From Planctomycetaceae bacterium (GTDB taxonomy: Bacteria; Planctomycetota; Planctomycetia; Pirellulales; Pirellulaceae), in assembly GCA_012729315.1 (NCBI GenBank), contig JAAYDI010000141.1, positions 41,230-105,229 on the forward strand: a stretch of 64,000 nt of DNA. The letters are read 5' to 3'. The first letter of the stretch is position 1, and every line of letters starts with the position of its first letter. The notes under the pieces were generated by a model that saw only the letters and a list, made by a program, of their open reading frames with translations, was not told where the DNA came from and did no database searches. Below are positions 7,976 to 17,461 of this stretch, piece after piece. The translations under genes were made by a program, and so were the position numbers.

Positions 7976-10885
7976 CTAGGGAGTGTTGCCGGGGCGGGGC
8001 AATCGCAGCTCGACCCGGGGCAGCAGCGACGAGTAGTCGGGGAACTGCGGCAGTTCGGCTGGCGCGATTTCCAGATCGCCCATGAACCAGCTCCCGCCGC
8101 CGCTGGGCTCCATGAAGTCGCCGAGTTTCTGGCGGTCGACGCTGGAGGCGGGCGGCAGCCACGAGAAACCGGTCGCTGGCAGGGGATTGCGTTCGCCGTA
8201 CCAGGACGGTTCACTGCGCCGTTCCTGCAGCTCGTCAAACGTGTATTCCTTGAACACGCTGCCGTCGGTATTCGATTCCACGCGCAACACGACGCGTGTG
8301 TTCTTGTAGAAGTTGTTGCTGCCGCTGATCGCTAGCTGGCTGCCATCTTCGGCCAATGGGGCGGAGCCGCGCAGCAGATAGAGAGGGGTGGCCGGTTTGG
8401 TCAATTGCGTGGCGAACAGGCAAGCCTGCGACTTGACGGTCACGCGGGCGGGATAGGGCGCATTGGTGTCCGTGCGGACGCGACAGATGCCGCGGTCGGC
8501 GAACACCAGCAGCCGCTTGAGGCTCAGCGAGACATGCCCCAGCGACCAGGGCGGGTCCACGATCGCGCCGCCCAGATCGACCAGCTGCTCGGAGCTGATT
8601 AGCAGGCCGTGTTCCCAGGTCAGCCAGAATGGGGTGGCCTGTTCGGACCGCACGAGCGAAATCTGGCCGCGGGCGATGCAGTCGGTCAAGCGAATGGCTG
8701 GCGGGTCGTCGAGTTCTGCGAGGTCATACAGCAGACCCGCGAGTTGATCCATGGGCATCAGGTCGAACAGCGCGACGTTGCGTGCGGCGGGCAAGCCGTC
8801 TGCGCCGACGTTGCGGATCGTGAACGAACAGCGGCTGAACTCAGCGACCGGCACGCCGTCGAGCTGGAACAGCGCTCTGGGCGCTCGGTCTTCTGCCGTG
8901 GGGGGGAACTGCAGGTAGAAGTGCGTATCCCGCCAGGTAATCTGACCGCTGTGCGCGCTGATCAGCGCAGGCCGCTCAGCGTCACTGCGCGGCGCCGAGC
9001 CCGCTTCGCAGGCCAAAATCGGCGTGTACCCTTCGGTCGGCCGGATGGTGAGCCTACCCCGCGCGAACCGGCTTAAGTCGAGGTCCAGAGGGCCCACGGC
9101 GCGGATGCCGTTGAACCGCAACTGGATCTCATCCACACCGCTGAGTACGGCCGCCCGATCGATCGCCTCTTCGAGCGACCGGACGCCCAGCATGTTGCGT
9201 TCGAGCCGGACGTCTTCGTCGGAGACCACGAGCACGTGCGGATCTGTGGCCGCTGCTGCCGGCTTGCGGCGGTCGGCGTCCTGTGTCCCATCGGCGTTGG
9301 GCGTGGGCTGATCAGCCGCCCGCGGTTCCTGGCCATCGGTCGGCGGCGTGGTGGGCAGCGCAGGGGTGGCAGGCGGCGCCGGTTCGCTCGCGGATGTTGT
9401 CTCGGAGGCCGGCGGGGTTGGTTTCGGCGCTGCTGTGGCACTGTCGTTCGCGTCGGCGCTGGCCGGCGCCTGTACCTCATCGTCCGCTGCAGGCGTGCCG
9501 CCTGGCGGCACCGGATCGGCGGCCGGTTTTTGCGGCAGTGCCGCCGGTGGGGCGGGGTCGGTTGCCGCCGACGCAGCGTCTGGCACGTCCGTCCCGGCTG
9601 GCGGTTTGGCCGAGTCTAGATCGGGCGTCTGGGTCTTGTGGGTCTCGGGCCGCGCCGCGAGGTGCGGTGGTGGTGGCAGCGGCACATTGCTGGCCTGGTC
9701 GAACCATGTCTGGACGAGGACGATCAGCGCGAGGACGGCGGCCGGGGCCATCCATGGCATGTGACGTCCCCACCATGTCACTTGTGGCTGAGTCGGCGCG
9801 AGCCAGACGGTGCTGTTGGCCGTGATTGCCGTGAGATTCAGGCGATCGGCCAGGAGCAGCAGTTCGCCAATCAACTCCCGCGGCGATTGGAACCGCTGCT
9901 CCGGCAGCTTGGCCAGCATCTTCTTGACCACCGCGACGATATCGCCCGGCAGATCGGGCCGGTACGTCAGCAGATCGGGCGGCTCCTCACTGCTGTGGCT
10001 CAGCAGCTTCTGCAGCACCGTGCCGTCGGGAAAGGGCGGCTGGCCCGTCAGCATGAAGAAGAGGGTACAGCCGAGCGAATACAGGTCGCTCCGCACGTCG
10101 GTGTTCCGCGGATCGCGCGCCTGTTCCGGTGAGATGTAGTCGAAGGTTCCCAGTGTGACGCCACTGGCTGTCAGATCCTCCGTCGGCGACTCCACCTGAC
10201 GCAGCCTTGCCAGCCCCATATCCACGAGTTTCGCGCGGCCGTCGATCATGATCAGAATGTTCGACGGCTTGATATCGCGGTGTGTCACGTCCCGTTGCGA
10301 GGCATGATCCAGAGCTTCGGCGATCTGCAGGGTGCACGTGACGGCCTCTTCCAGCGTGAGTGGCCCGTTGTGCTCCACCAGGTCCCGCACATTGATCCCT
10401 TCAATGTACTCGAAGACGATGTAGTTCCACCCTTTGTCTTCGCCAACATAGTAGACACGCGCAATGTTGGGATGGTCGAGCCGGGCTGCACTCTGCGCTT
10501 CGTTGCGGAACCGCCGCAACGAATCCTCATTCGTCTCGTCGCGGGAGACCACCTTCACGGCCACCGTGCGCCCGAGCATCGTGTCGGTCGCCCGAAACAC
10601 GGCACCCATCCCGCCGCCACCGACAAACTCCTCCAGTTGGAAATGTCCCAGCATTTCGCCGGTCAGCGCCGTGCCCATCTCGTAGGGATTGGCGGCCCGC
10701 ACAAACGCCGGTGCCGAGGCCGGCGGCCGCTTGGAAATGACCGTCTTCTGACTGTCCACCGGATCGGCCCCAGTGCCCGTACCTGCCGGCGCCCCCCCAG
10801 GCGCAGACACCGTCGACGGCTGCCTCGTGGAGCGGTCGGACGTATCGTCAGTTCGTTCGGGATCGTCAGAGTGTTGATCGGACAC
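7976..10885 (-). CDS. membrane-anchored Ser/Thr protein kinase (PknB-like) with long C-terminal domain
   Basis: 969 aa if the GTG at 10885 is used; an upstream GTG at 10972 is possible and neither has a clear Shine-Dalgarno. The kinase domain (about 79-345) shows the glycine loop FVGGGGMGAVFRA, VAVK with the ATP lysine near 111, HRDIKPSNIL (catalytic loop near 202) and DMG in place of DFG near 222. TLGTFDYISPEQA forms the activation segment and APE-like site. One membrane helix (WMAPAAVLALIVLVQTWF, about 379-396) is followed by a Pro/Ala/Thr-rich linker of about 150 residues. The C-terminal domain of about 400 residues has repeated short beta-type segments (for example DLDLSRFARGRLTIRP), which may fold as a beta-helix outside the cytoplasm. 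Likely a transmembrane signalling kinase. Confidence 0.88.
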   Translation of the reverse strand: MSDQHSDDPERTDDTSDRSTRQPSTVSAPGGAPAGTGTGADPVDSQKTVISKRPPASAPAFVRAANPYEMGTALTGEMLGHFQLEEFVGGGGMGAVFRATDTMLGRTVAVKVVSRDETNEDSLRRFRNEAQSAARLDHPNIARVYYVGEDKGWNYIVFEYIEGINVRDLVEHNGPLTLEEAVTCTLQIAEALDHASQRDVTHRDIKPSNILIMIDGRAKLVDMGLARLRQVESPTEDLTASGVTLGTFDYISPEQARDPRNTDVRSDLYSLGCTLFFMLTGQPPFPDGTVLQKLLSHSSEEPPDLLTYRPDLPGDIVAVVKKMLAKLPEQRFQSPRELIGELLLLADRLNLTAITANSTVWLAPTQPQVTWWGRHMPWMAPAAVLALIVLVQTWFDQASNVPLPPPPHLAARPETHKTQTPDLDSAKPPAGTDVPDAASAATDPAPPAALPQKPAADPVPPGGTPAADDEVQAPASADANDSATAAPKPTPPASETTSASEPAPPATPALPTTPPTDGQEPRAADQPTPNADGTQDADRRKPAAAATDPHVLVVSDEDVRLERNMLGVRSLEEAIDRAAVLSGVDEIQLRFNGIRAVGPLDLDLSRFARGRLTIRPTEGYTPILACEAGSAPRSDAERPALISAHSGQITWRDTHFYLQFPPTAEDRAPRALFQLDGVPVAEFSRCSFTIRNVGADGLPAARNVALFDLMPMDQLAGLLYDLAELDDPPAIRLTDCIARGQISLVRSEQATPFWLTWEHGLLISSEQLVDLGGAIVDPPWSLGHVSLSLKRLLVFADRGICRVRTDTNAPYPARVTVKSQACLFATQLTKPATPLYLLRGSAPLAEDGSQLAISGSNNFYKNTRVVLRVESNTDGSVFKEYTFDELQERRSEPSWYGERNPLPATGFSWLPPASSVDRQKLGDFMEPSGGGSWFMGDLEIAPAELPQFPDYSSLLPRVELRLPRPGNTP

Positions 10886-11284
10886 GGATACGCCAAATAT
10901 AATGGAGCGGGACCGACTGGCCGGCGCCGCACCGCCAAAGCGTTGCGCCGGCCGAAAGCGATTAGACCGCACACGAGACCCCAGGTCCCTCAGCTGAATT
11001 GCCGTGCCTGAGCACGTTGCACTATTGTAGTTTCAGGACGCGCGGGCGTCAATCAATAAAGCCATGGTGGTGTTGAACTTACGTCACCTGATACCAACGC
11101 CGCCACCGGGTTGTTGCCCGCCCTGGGGGGCCACCACCCCGGAGGGCGGTGCTTGTCGTTGCCCCCGTGCGGACGCGATCACGCGTGTAGCAGGCCGAGT
11201 GCGGTCCTAGCGCCCGATGGCGTTTCGACTGTTACAATCAGACTGTGAGTTGGATCGCGAGGTGCTGGGGAGGAGGGAACACGC
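10886..11284. other. divergent intergenic region between Ser/Thr kinase and hybrid histidine kinase
   Basis: About 400 bp (312 if the kinase starts at 10972). It holds an AT-richer TATATT on the minus strand near 10900, a GC-rich hairpin at 11118-11149 (CCGCCCT/AGGGCGG with inner GGGG/CCCC), and the extended -10 at 11230-11238. No gene seen. Confidence 0.5.
11230..11238 (+). promoter_or_regulatory. extended -10 promoter element for the hybrid histidine kinase
   Basis: TGTTACAAT matches the extended -10 pattern TG-n-TATAAT and lies 47 bp before the ATG at 11285. No -35 box is evident, as expected for an extended -10 promoter. Confidence 0.45.
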
Positions 11285-13885
11285 ATGGCCGGCAGCGGGT
11301 CTTCCGAGTCACGGAGACCGGAAGAGGTCACGCCCGGGGCCTCGCCCCGGCGGGTGGAGCTTCCGGGGGATGCCGCGGGCGCGGCACACGATGCGCACCT
11401 GTGGGATTTGGAATTGCGCTATCTCCAGCTGTTCGAGTCGACTGGCGACGCGATCATGCTGCTGGGTGCGGACGGCTTTCTGGAGTGCAATCAGGCGACG
11501 CTGCAGATGTTCGGGTACCGCGTGAAGCAGGAGTTCATGGCCCGGCATCCGAGCGAAGTGTCGCCGCCGCAGCAGCCCGATGGGACCGATTCGCAGACGG
11601 CCGCCGCGGCCTACATCGCTCAGGCGTACCGCGACGGCACGGCCCGCTTTGAATGGGTGCATCGCCGCACCGACGGAACGGATTTCCCCGTCGACGTGCT
11701 GCTGACCCGGATCGATCCGCAGGAGGAGAGCATCCTGCAGGCGGTGGTACGGGATATCACGCAGCGCAAACGGGTGGAGCGGGAACTGCGGGAAACACAG
11801 GAACAGCTGGAGCAGCGCGTCCAGCGGCGGACAGCTGCCCTGGCGGCTGCCAACGAAGAGCTGCGGCGCGAGGTGACCGAGCGACGGCGGGTCGAATCGG
11901 AACTGGCGTTCGAACGGTTCCTGCTCACGACGCTTATGCAGCACGCTCCGGACTACATTTTCTTCAAGGACGAACGCAGCCGGTTCCTGCGCATCAGCCA
12001 GGCGCTGGCGGAATACTTCGGCCTGACCGATCCGGCCCAGGCGATCGGCAAGTCGGACTTCGATTTCTACGACACTGCACGTGCGCAGCAGTACCTGGCG
12101 GATGAACAGGAGATCATGCGGACGGGGCAGATGACCGTGGACAAGGAGCAGGACCAGGTCCACCCTGACGGTCGCACCACGTGGATGCTGACCAACAAGG
12201 TTCCGCTCTACGGTCTGGATGGAACGATCCTCGGCACCTTCGGCATCTCGCGCGACATCACCGCGCGAAAACGGACGGAGGAGCAGCTGCAGGTGGCGAT
12301 CCAGGAAGCACAGGCAGCCAGCCGCGCGAAGAGTGATTTCCTGGCCAACATGAGCCACGAGATCCGGACGCCGATGAATGCGATCATCGGCATGACCGAA
12401 CTGGTGCTGGACACGCCCCTGACGGAGAGCCAGCGGGACTATCTGACCATCGTGCGCGATTCCGGCGAGTCGCTGCTGACCGTCATCAACGACATTCTGG
12501 ACTTCTCCAAGGTCGAGGCGGGCAAGCTGGAACTGGAGCAGGCCGCGTTCGACATCCGCGAGGTGCTCGGCGACACGCTCAAGTCACTGGCCCTGCGCGC
12601 ACACGACAAGCGGCTGGAACTGGCCTGCCACATCCTGCCGGACGTGCCCGAGTGGTTGATCGGTGACGCCGGACGCCTGCGCCAGGTCGTCGTGAATCTG
12701 GTGGGCAACGCCATCAAGTTTACCGATCAGGGGGAAGTCGTCCTGAACGTGGCGGTCCAGCAGCGGATGGACCACGCGGTCCGCTTGCATTGCACGGTGA
12801 CCGACACGGGGGTCGGAATTCCGCCGGACAAACTGGAAAAGGTGTTCCGCGCGTTCGAGCAGGCGGACAGTTCCACCACGCGACGGCACGGTGGGACCGG
12901 GCTCGGGCTGGCTATCTGCACCCGGCTGGTGGCAGCCATGGGGGGCGAGATCTGGGTGAACAGCGAAATAGGGCAGGGCAGCACGTTCCACTTCACGGCC
13001 GCATTCGGTATCTCGCCGCTGCCCCCCGACCGGCCGCGCACGCCGCGCCGCGCCGTGATGGACGGCACGCGCATCCTGGTGGTGGACGACAACGCCACCA
13101 ATCGCCTGATCCTGGAAGAAATGCTCCGCAACTGGCGCATGCGGCCGTCGGTCGCCGCCAATGTGAGCGACGCCATGGCCATGCTGCGCTCCGCACACGC
13201 CTGCGGCCAGCGCTATGAACTGATCCTGACCGACGCGAACATGCCGGAAGTCGACGGATTCGCGCTCGCCGAACGGATCAAGCAGGATGCGGAACTCGGT
13301 AGCACGGTAATCATGATGCTGACCTCCGGCGGAAGGCCGGGCGACGTGGGCCGCTGCGAAGACCTGCATGTCGCCGCATACCTGTTCAAACCGGTCAAGC
13401 AGTCCGAGTTGTTCGATGCGATGGCCCTGGCTCTGGGCATCTCCTCCCCGGCGGACGCCGACGAAGTGAGCGCGACGGCGCTGCCCGACCCGCTCACCCG
13501 ACCGCTGCGGATTCTGCTGGCCGAGGACAGTCTGGTGAACCAGAAGCTGGCGGTCGGCCTGCTCCAGAAATACGGCCACACCGTCGATGTGGTCGGAGAC
13601 GGCCGCGCGGCGCTGGCGACCGTCGAAACCCAGGACTATGATCTGGTGCTGATGGATGTGCAGATGCCGGAGATGGACGGTCTGGAGGCCACCCGCGCCA
13701 TCCGTGTCCGGGAAGCTCGGCACGGCGGACATCTGCCCATCATTGCGATGACCGCCCACGCGATGAAAGGGGATCGGGAGCGGTGCCTGGAGGCGGGCAT
13801 GGACAGTTACGTGGCGAAACCGATTCGAGCCCGCGAGTTGTTTGAGGCGATTGCCCGCGTGTTGTCTCGGCCCAACGCCGATTGA
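11285..13885 (+). CDS. hybrid sensor histidine kinase: PAS-PAS-HisKA-HATPase-REC-REC
   Basis: 866 aa, ATG at 11285 behind GGAGG. No signal peptide or membrane helix, so it is a soluble sensor. PAS domain 1 is about 46-160 and ends in the usual RDITQRK; a short coiled coil (160-205) leads to PAS domain 2, about 208-330, ending RDITARK. HisKA has the phospho-acceptor His358 in [15 protein letters not shown]. HATPase_c shows N475 (NAIKFT), DTGVGIP and GGTGLGLAI. Two receiver domains follow: REC1 (about 595-715) with D650 in [11 protein letters not shown], and REC2 (about 741-860) with D791 in [11 protein letters not shown] and K834-P835. The layout resembles BarA/EvgS-type phosphorelays that need a separate Hpt, and one is encoded 45 bp downstream. 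Confidence 0.93.
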   Translation: MAGSGSSESRRPEEVTPGASPRRVELPGDAAGAAHDAHLWDLELRYLQLFESTGDAIMLLGADGFLECNQATLQMFGYRVKQEFMARHPSEVSPPQQPDGTDSQTAAAAYIAQAYRDGTARFEWVHRRTDGTDFPVDVLLTRIDPQEESILQAVVRDITQRKRVERELRETQEQLEQRVQRRTAALAAANEELRREVTERRRVESELAFERFLLTTLMQHAPDYIFFKDERSRFLRISQALAEYFGLTDPAQAIGKSDFDFYDTARAQQYLADEQEIMRTGQMTVDKEQDQVHPDGRTTWMLTNKVPLYGLDGTILGTFGISRDITARKRTEEQLQVAIQEAQAASRAKSDFLANMSHEIRTPMNAIIGMTELVLDTPLTESQRDYLTIVRDSGESLLTVINDILDFSKVEAGKLELEQAAFDIREVLGDTLKSLALRAHDKRLELACHILPDVPEWLIGDAGRLRQVVVNLVGNAIKFTDQGEVVLNVAVQQRMDHAVRLHCTVTDTGVGIPPDKLEKVFRAFEQADSSTTRRHGGTGLGLAICTRLVAAMGGEIWVNSEIGQGSTFHFTAAFGISPLPPDRPRTPRRAVMDGTRILVVDDNATNRLILEEMLRNWRMRPSVAANVSDAMAMLRSAHACGQRYELILTDANMPEVDGFALAERIKQDAELGSTVIMMLTSGGRPGDVGRCEDLHVAAYLFKPVKQSELFDAMALALGISSPADADEVSATALPDPLTRPLRILLAEDSLVNQKLAVGLLQKYGHTVDVVGDGRAALATVETQDYDLVLMDVQMPEMDGLEATRAIRVREARHGGHLPIIAMTAHAMKGDRERCLEAGMDSYVAKPIRARELFEAIARVLSRPNAD

Positions 13886-13930
13886 ACGCGGCGTCGTGCC
13901 ATCGCTCGCCGCAGGGTGAAGGAGATTTGC

Positions 13931-14275
13931 ATGGCTTTGATAGACTGGTCCGCAGCGCTGGAAATGACGGGAGGCGACCAGGCGCTGCTGGTCGAAGTCA
14001 TCGGTGTATTTCAGCAGGAGACGCCGACGCTGATGGCCAGCATCCGGCAAGCCCTCGGGACGGGCGACATGAAACTGCTCCACCGCGCCGCACACACCTT
14101 GAAGAACTCTCTGTGGAGCCTGGGCGCTACCGAGAGTGGCAACACCGCCTATGCCCTCGAACAACTCGTGCATGACGGAACGCTCGACGGCGCGGAACAA
14201 CTCTGTGCCAGCCTGGAATCCCAGTTGCCACCCGTCTACCAGGAACTCGACCGCTACGTGCAGGAGAGCCGTTAG
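13931..14275 (+). CDS. Hpt (histidine phosphotransfer) domain protein
   Basis: 114 aa from the ATG at 13931; AAGGAG 5 nt upstream decides this start over an in-frame GTG at 13916 that contains the ribosome binding site. A single Hpt four-helix bundle: HRAAHTLKNS has the H-x-x-K-N/G motif with the phospho-accepting His55. It follows the hybrid kinase by 45 bp on the same strand, so the two are probably one transcript: phosphate would pass from His358 to a receiver Asp, to this His55 and then to a response regulator encoded elsewhere. No output regulator is visible nearby. Confidence 0.9.
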   Translation: MALIDWSAALEMTGGDQALLVEVIGVFQQETPTLMASIRQALGTGDMKLLHRAAHTLKNSLWSLGATESGNTAYALEQLVHDGTLDGAEQLCASLESQLPPVYQELDRYVQESR

Positions 14276-14296
14276 CACGGCGCTCGTGGCGGAACC

Positions 14297-15616
14297 CTAC
14301 GCAAATCGCGTGGTGCCTGGCACGGCGATCGGATAGTTGCCGTCGGCGTCGGGCAGCACCGGGGGAGGCGCGTCGAGCGCGTAACGCTCCGGGTTGACCT
14401 GCCGCTGGGAGTTCAGCGCCTGGTCCCACGTGATCTCCTCACCCGTGTGCGAACACCAGGTGGCCATCAGCGCCAGCAGGCTGCTGCGCGCCATGTACAG
14501 ACCGTTGTTGATCGGTGTGCCGGCGCGGATCGAGGAGAGCAGAGCGGCCTGTTCCAGGTCGAACCGGTTGCAGGGAGGCCCCTCGTACCGCCACGTCACC
14601 TCCCCTTCGATCTTGTTCTGCAGCAGGTCGCAGCGGCCGCGCGTGCCGATGAACACGTCGGAGATGTCGGTCGTGGCACCATTGATCTGCCGGCAATACG
14701 CATACATCTGGACGCCATCCGGGTAGCGGAACACGGTGGCGTGGTGGTCGAAGACGTCGCCGAAGGTCGGGCCCTTCCGCACCTCGCGCCCACCCATGCC
14801 CCACGCGCTGAGCGGCGGAGCGTCGTGCAGCGCCCAGGCCCCTTTGTCCACGTTATGCACGAGGTTCAGCCCGGGGAGGTCTGCCGACAACCAGTTGAAA
14901 TCGTACCAGTTGTAGATCTGGTACTCCATCTCCGTCATGCCTGGTTTGCGCGGCAGGCTGCGCAGTGAGCCGGTGTTACACACCTCCTGGATCGACGTGA
15001 TGTCGCCGATCGCGCCGTCGTGGACGCGCTGCATCGTTTCCCGCACGCCGGTGTCGTAGCGCCAGGCCAGGCCGGAGACGATGCTGAGTCCTTTCTGCCG
15101 GGCGGTCTCGGCCGACTGCAATACCGAACGCACCCCAGGGGCGTCCACGGCGTGGGTCTTCTCGCAGAACACGTGCTTGCCGGCATCGACCGCCGCCTGC
15201 AGATAAATTGGCACGAAGTGCGAAGGCACCGCGATCAGGACGACATCCACGTCGCAGGCGAGCAGGTGCTGGTAGGCGTCGAGCCCGACAAACCGCCGCT
15301 CGGGCGGTACGTCAATCTGCTCCGGTTTGAGCGCCAGCAGGCTCTGGAGACTCTCGTCAATACGCCACGCAAATGCGTCCGCCATGGCCACCAGCTTCGT
15401 CTGCGCGTCGACGGTCAACGCATTGATCACCGCGCCGCTGCCGCGCCCGCCGCAGCCGATCAGTCCGAGTCGCAAGACATCACTTCCCGCTACGTGCACC
15501 GTCTGGCCGGCTGCCAGGCGAGTGACCGCCAACGCCGATATGACGGCAGACGACTGGTGCAGGAAACTGCGGCGCGTGCAGGGCACACGCTGGATAACGG
15601 TCGATGAGCGGGCCAT
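14297..15616 (-). CDS. Gfo/Idh/MocA family oxidoreductase with N-terminal export signal
   Basis: 439 aa, ATG at 15616 behind GGAGAAG. The N-terminus carries TRRSFLHQSSAVISALAV, a twin-arginine (Tat) type signal, so the folded cofactor-loaded enzyme is likely exported. The Rossmann motif is LGLIGCGGRGSGAVIN (about 50-65); VDAGKHVFCEKTHAVDAPG is the EKP region with Thr in place of Pro. The substrate domain has VHNVDKGAWALHDA rather than the more usual G-G-x-x-x-D-x-G-x-H. Ends 21 bp from the convergent Hpt stop. The substrate is unknown; it follows the GH172-like gene in the same direction, which suggests polysaccharide or glycoside use. Confidence 0.87.
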   Translation of the reverse strand: MARSSTVIQRVPCTRRSFLHQSSAVISALAVTRLAAGQTVHVAGSDVLRLGLIGCGGRGSGAVINALTVDAQTKLVAMADAFAWRIDESLQSLLALKPEQIDVPPERRFVGLDAYQHLLACDVDVVLIAVPSHFVPIYLQAAVDAGKHVFCEKTHAVDAPGVRSVLQSAETARQKGLSIVSGLAWRYDTGVRETMQRVHDGAIGDITSIQEVCNTGSLRSLPRKPGMTEMEYQIYNWYDFNWLSADLPGLNLVHNVDKGAWALHDAPPLSAWGMGGREVRKGPTFGDVFDHHATVFRYPDGVQMYAYCRQINGATTDISDVFIGTRGRCDLLQNKIEGEVTWRYEGPPCNRFDLEQAALLSSIRAGTPINNGLYMARSSLLALMATWCSHTGEEITWDQALNSQRQVNPERYALDAPPPVLPDADGNYPIAVPGTTRFA

Positions 15617-15718
15617 GGATTCTTCTCCGGGGAGCTGTCAGTCGAGCAATCGGCGGCAGGTCACAGGTGGCAGCGGGCAACCCGCCACGAGCTGTACGAA
15701 GCTGCACGTGACTGGGGT

Positions 15719-16843
15719 TCACTTACCAGGCCAGATATTGGCCGTGCGGGCGGCGACGTCGGGCAGTGCGGGGAGCGGAGCGCTGGGGACCGGCTCGTAC
15801 CAGAACGTCGCGCAGCTCCAGTCGTCCTGCGTCTCGGCGAGCCCGTTGTTCCAGGCGATCTGCTGGATCGTAATGCGCGCTTCCCGCTGCCAGGCGATCG
15901 GGTCCGGCAGGTGCCACCGGTACATCGACACGAACACATGGCCGGAAGTCTCGTCCTTCTGATCCAGACTGCAGCCGTTGTACAGGAATGGCGTCTGTTG
16001 GATGCCCCAGGCGAGCCCCACGTAGTCCTCGCTCCCCGTGCCGCAGATGGTCGGGAACTCCTGGTCGCCGTCCATGTATACCTTGACCTCCCCTTCCCCC
16101 CACCACTGCTCCGGATGCAGATTGCGGATGCCGATCACAGACCCGATGAACCGCCCTTTGTTCTGGCGCAGCGGCAGCAGTTCAAAGTCCTGCTTCTGTG
16201 TCGTCGGGTTTTCGCGTCGGAACAGCACGTGCAGGCGACCGACATCGCTCGGGTGCTGGTCGCCGATCGTGTAGTCGATCTGATAGTAGAGGGGCACCTC
16301 CTGTTGCGCCTGGTTGCAGAACGTCATCTTGACCCGCTTGACGAACGGCATGGGCAGCCAGATGTTGCGGCCTCCCGTGCTGCCCACCGAGTGCACGGCG
16401 GACTGGTAGGGCATGATCTTGCCATGTGCGAATCCGAAGAAGTCGCCAATCGGGCACTCGATGCTCGGATGTTCTTGGTCGTCCCACCACGCCCGGACGA
16501 TCAGCGCGCGTTGGTTGGCCGGCTCCTGGACCGTGGTGATCCAGATGTGCCGGATGGTCCCCGGCCCCTCAATGTCGCATAACTGCACCTCCTCACCCGG
16601 CTTGATCGTCCGCGCCGGCGCGCCTTTACGTCCCACTCCCAGCGGACTGGCCGCCTTGCCTCCCTCGCCCGGCGCTCCTGTCGGGTTCTCAAACGAGATC
16701 GAGCGCGACACGAGCCCCGTGTCCAGTCGATACGGTTGGTGGAGCAGGTCGACCGGCTGCGCGGATGCGGTGATTGACCAGACGGTGGCAAACGCGGCAG
16801 TCAGACTGGCGACCGCCAGACGCAGGGGATGACGCACGGTCAT
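15719..16843 (-). CDS. secreted DUF2961 (GH172-type) protein
   Basis: 374 aa with a perfect AGGAGG 9 nt before the ATG at 16843. Residues 1-28 are a signal peptide (LAVASLTAAFATVWS, cleavage near ASA-QP). The body matches DUF2961: SRSISFENPTGAPGEGGKA near 47-65, DIEGPGTIRHIWITT, and CGTGSEDYVGLAWG near 277-290, where the Glu lies in the family's conserved G-T-G-x-E-D-Y motif. DUF2961 includes glycoside hydrolase family 172, whose known members act on fructofuranosyl or arabinofuranosyl linkages; specificity here is not determinable. Located 102 bp upstream of the exported Gfo gene on the same strand. Confidence 0.82.
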   Translation of the reverse strand: MTVRHPLRLAVASLTAAFATVWSITASAQPVDLLHQPYRLDTGLVSRSISFENPTGAPGEGGKAASPLGVGRKGAPARTIKPGEEVQLCDIEGPGTIRHIWITTVQEPANQRALIVRAWWDDQEHPSIECPIGDFFGFAHGKIMPYQSAVHSVGSTGGRNIWLPMPFVKRVKMTFCNQAQQEVPLYYQIDYTIGDQHPSDVGRLHVLFRRENPTTQKQDFELLPLRQNKGRFIGSVIGIRNLHPEQWWGEGEVKVYMDGDQEFPTICGTGSEDYVGLAWGIQQTPFLYNGCSLDQKDETSGHVFVSMYRWHLPDPIAWQREARITIQQIAWNNGLAETQDDWSCATFWYEPVPSAPLPALPDVAARTANIWPGK

Positions 16844-17048
16844 GAGCAGTTACCTCCTATCGGCGTGGTGAAAAGCGTCAGCGCGGAGTGTCTGGGACGC
16901 ACGGCGCGGCGCGCTCCGGCCCGTCGGTCGGCGGATGCCGCCGCGCCCGTCTGCCACGATACCGTGTGTGAGACTTGCTGCAAGTACCCTGCCTGCGCAG
17001 AACTCCCCCGTTGCGGGGTCACACGCAGCGGCCCTGCTGCCAGTAAAG

Positions 17049-17324
17049 CTAAGCCGCGTTGCGCAAGCTGGACGTGAACTGCTGGTCAGTGAGAGCGATG
17101 ACGCGGAGGACAGCCCCGGCGCGATCGTAGAATTTGATCTGATGTTCTTCGCTGAACCACACGGCCTGGAACCCGTCGGCTTCGAAGCGGCGGCCACAGA
17201 AGTACCCGTCGCGGATCAGAACCGCCTCGCGGAGTTTCCGCCCCGGTGGGACGCCGAACTCGGCAAAGACCTGACAGATGAGGGACCGAATCTGTTCCAG
17301 GAACGGGACGTAGTCCATGTCCAA
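17049..17324 (-). CDS. small conserved hypothetical protein
   Basis: 91 aa, ATG at 17324 (a second ATG is two codons later). The sequence has a compact, protein-like pattern: FAEFGVPPGRKLREAVLIRD, then GYFCGRRFEADGFQAVWF and EEHQIKFYDRAG. The repeated aromatic/charged alternation suggests a small beta-rich domain. It resembles short planctomycete proteins of unknown role that I recall having the same GYxCGRRFEADG core. No signal peptide or membrane segment. Codon use fits the neighbours. Function not known. Confidence 0.65.
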   Translation of the reverse strand: MDMDYVPFLEQIRSLICQVFAEFGVPPGRKLREAVLIRDGYFCGRRFEADGFQAVWFSEEHQIKFYDRAGAVLRVIALTDQQFTSSLRNAA

Positions 17325-17461
17325 CTCTCAGGCGAAAGGTACGCTTCCGTGCGTCAGCACCAGTCTCTGCATACCATCGGCACGCCGCTGCCCGACAGTT
17401 CGCTCAACGCCTCCTCACCGACAAAGTCTTCCCAGCTTCCGGGAAACCTCGGGCCGCCAGC

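Noticed and set aside
7976..7978. Amber codon at the kinase end as pyrrolysine
   Set aside because: No pyl genes are in view and planctomycetes are not known to use pyrrolysine generally; a normal stop is the simple reading.
11118..11149. GC-rich hairpin as a terminator
   Set aside because: No T run on either strand; it lies upstream of the likely promoter in a divergent region.
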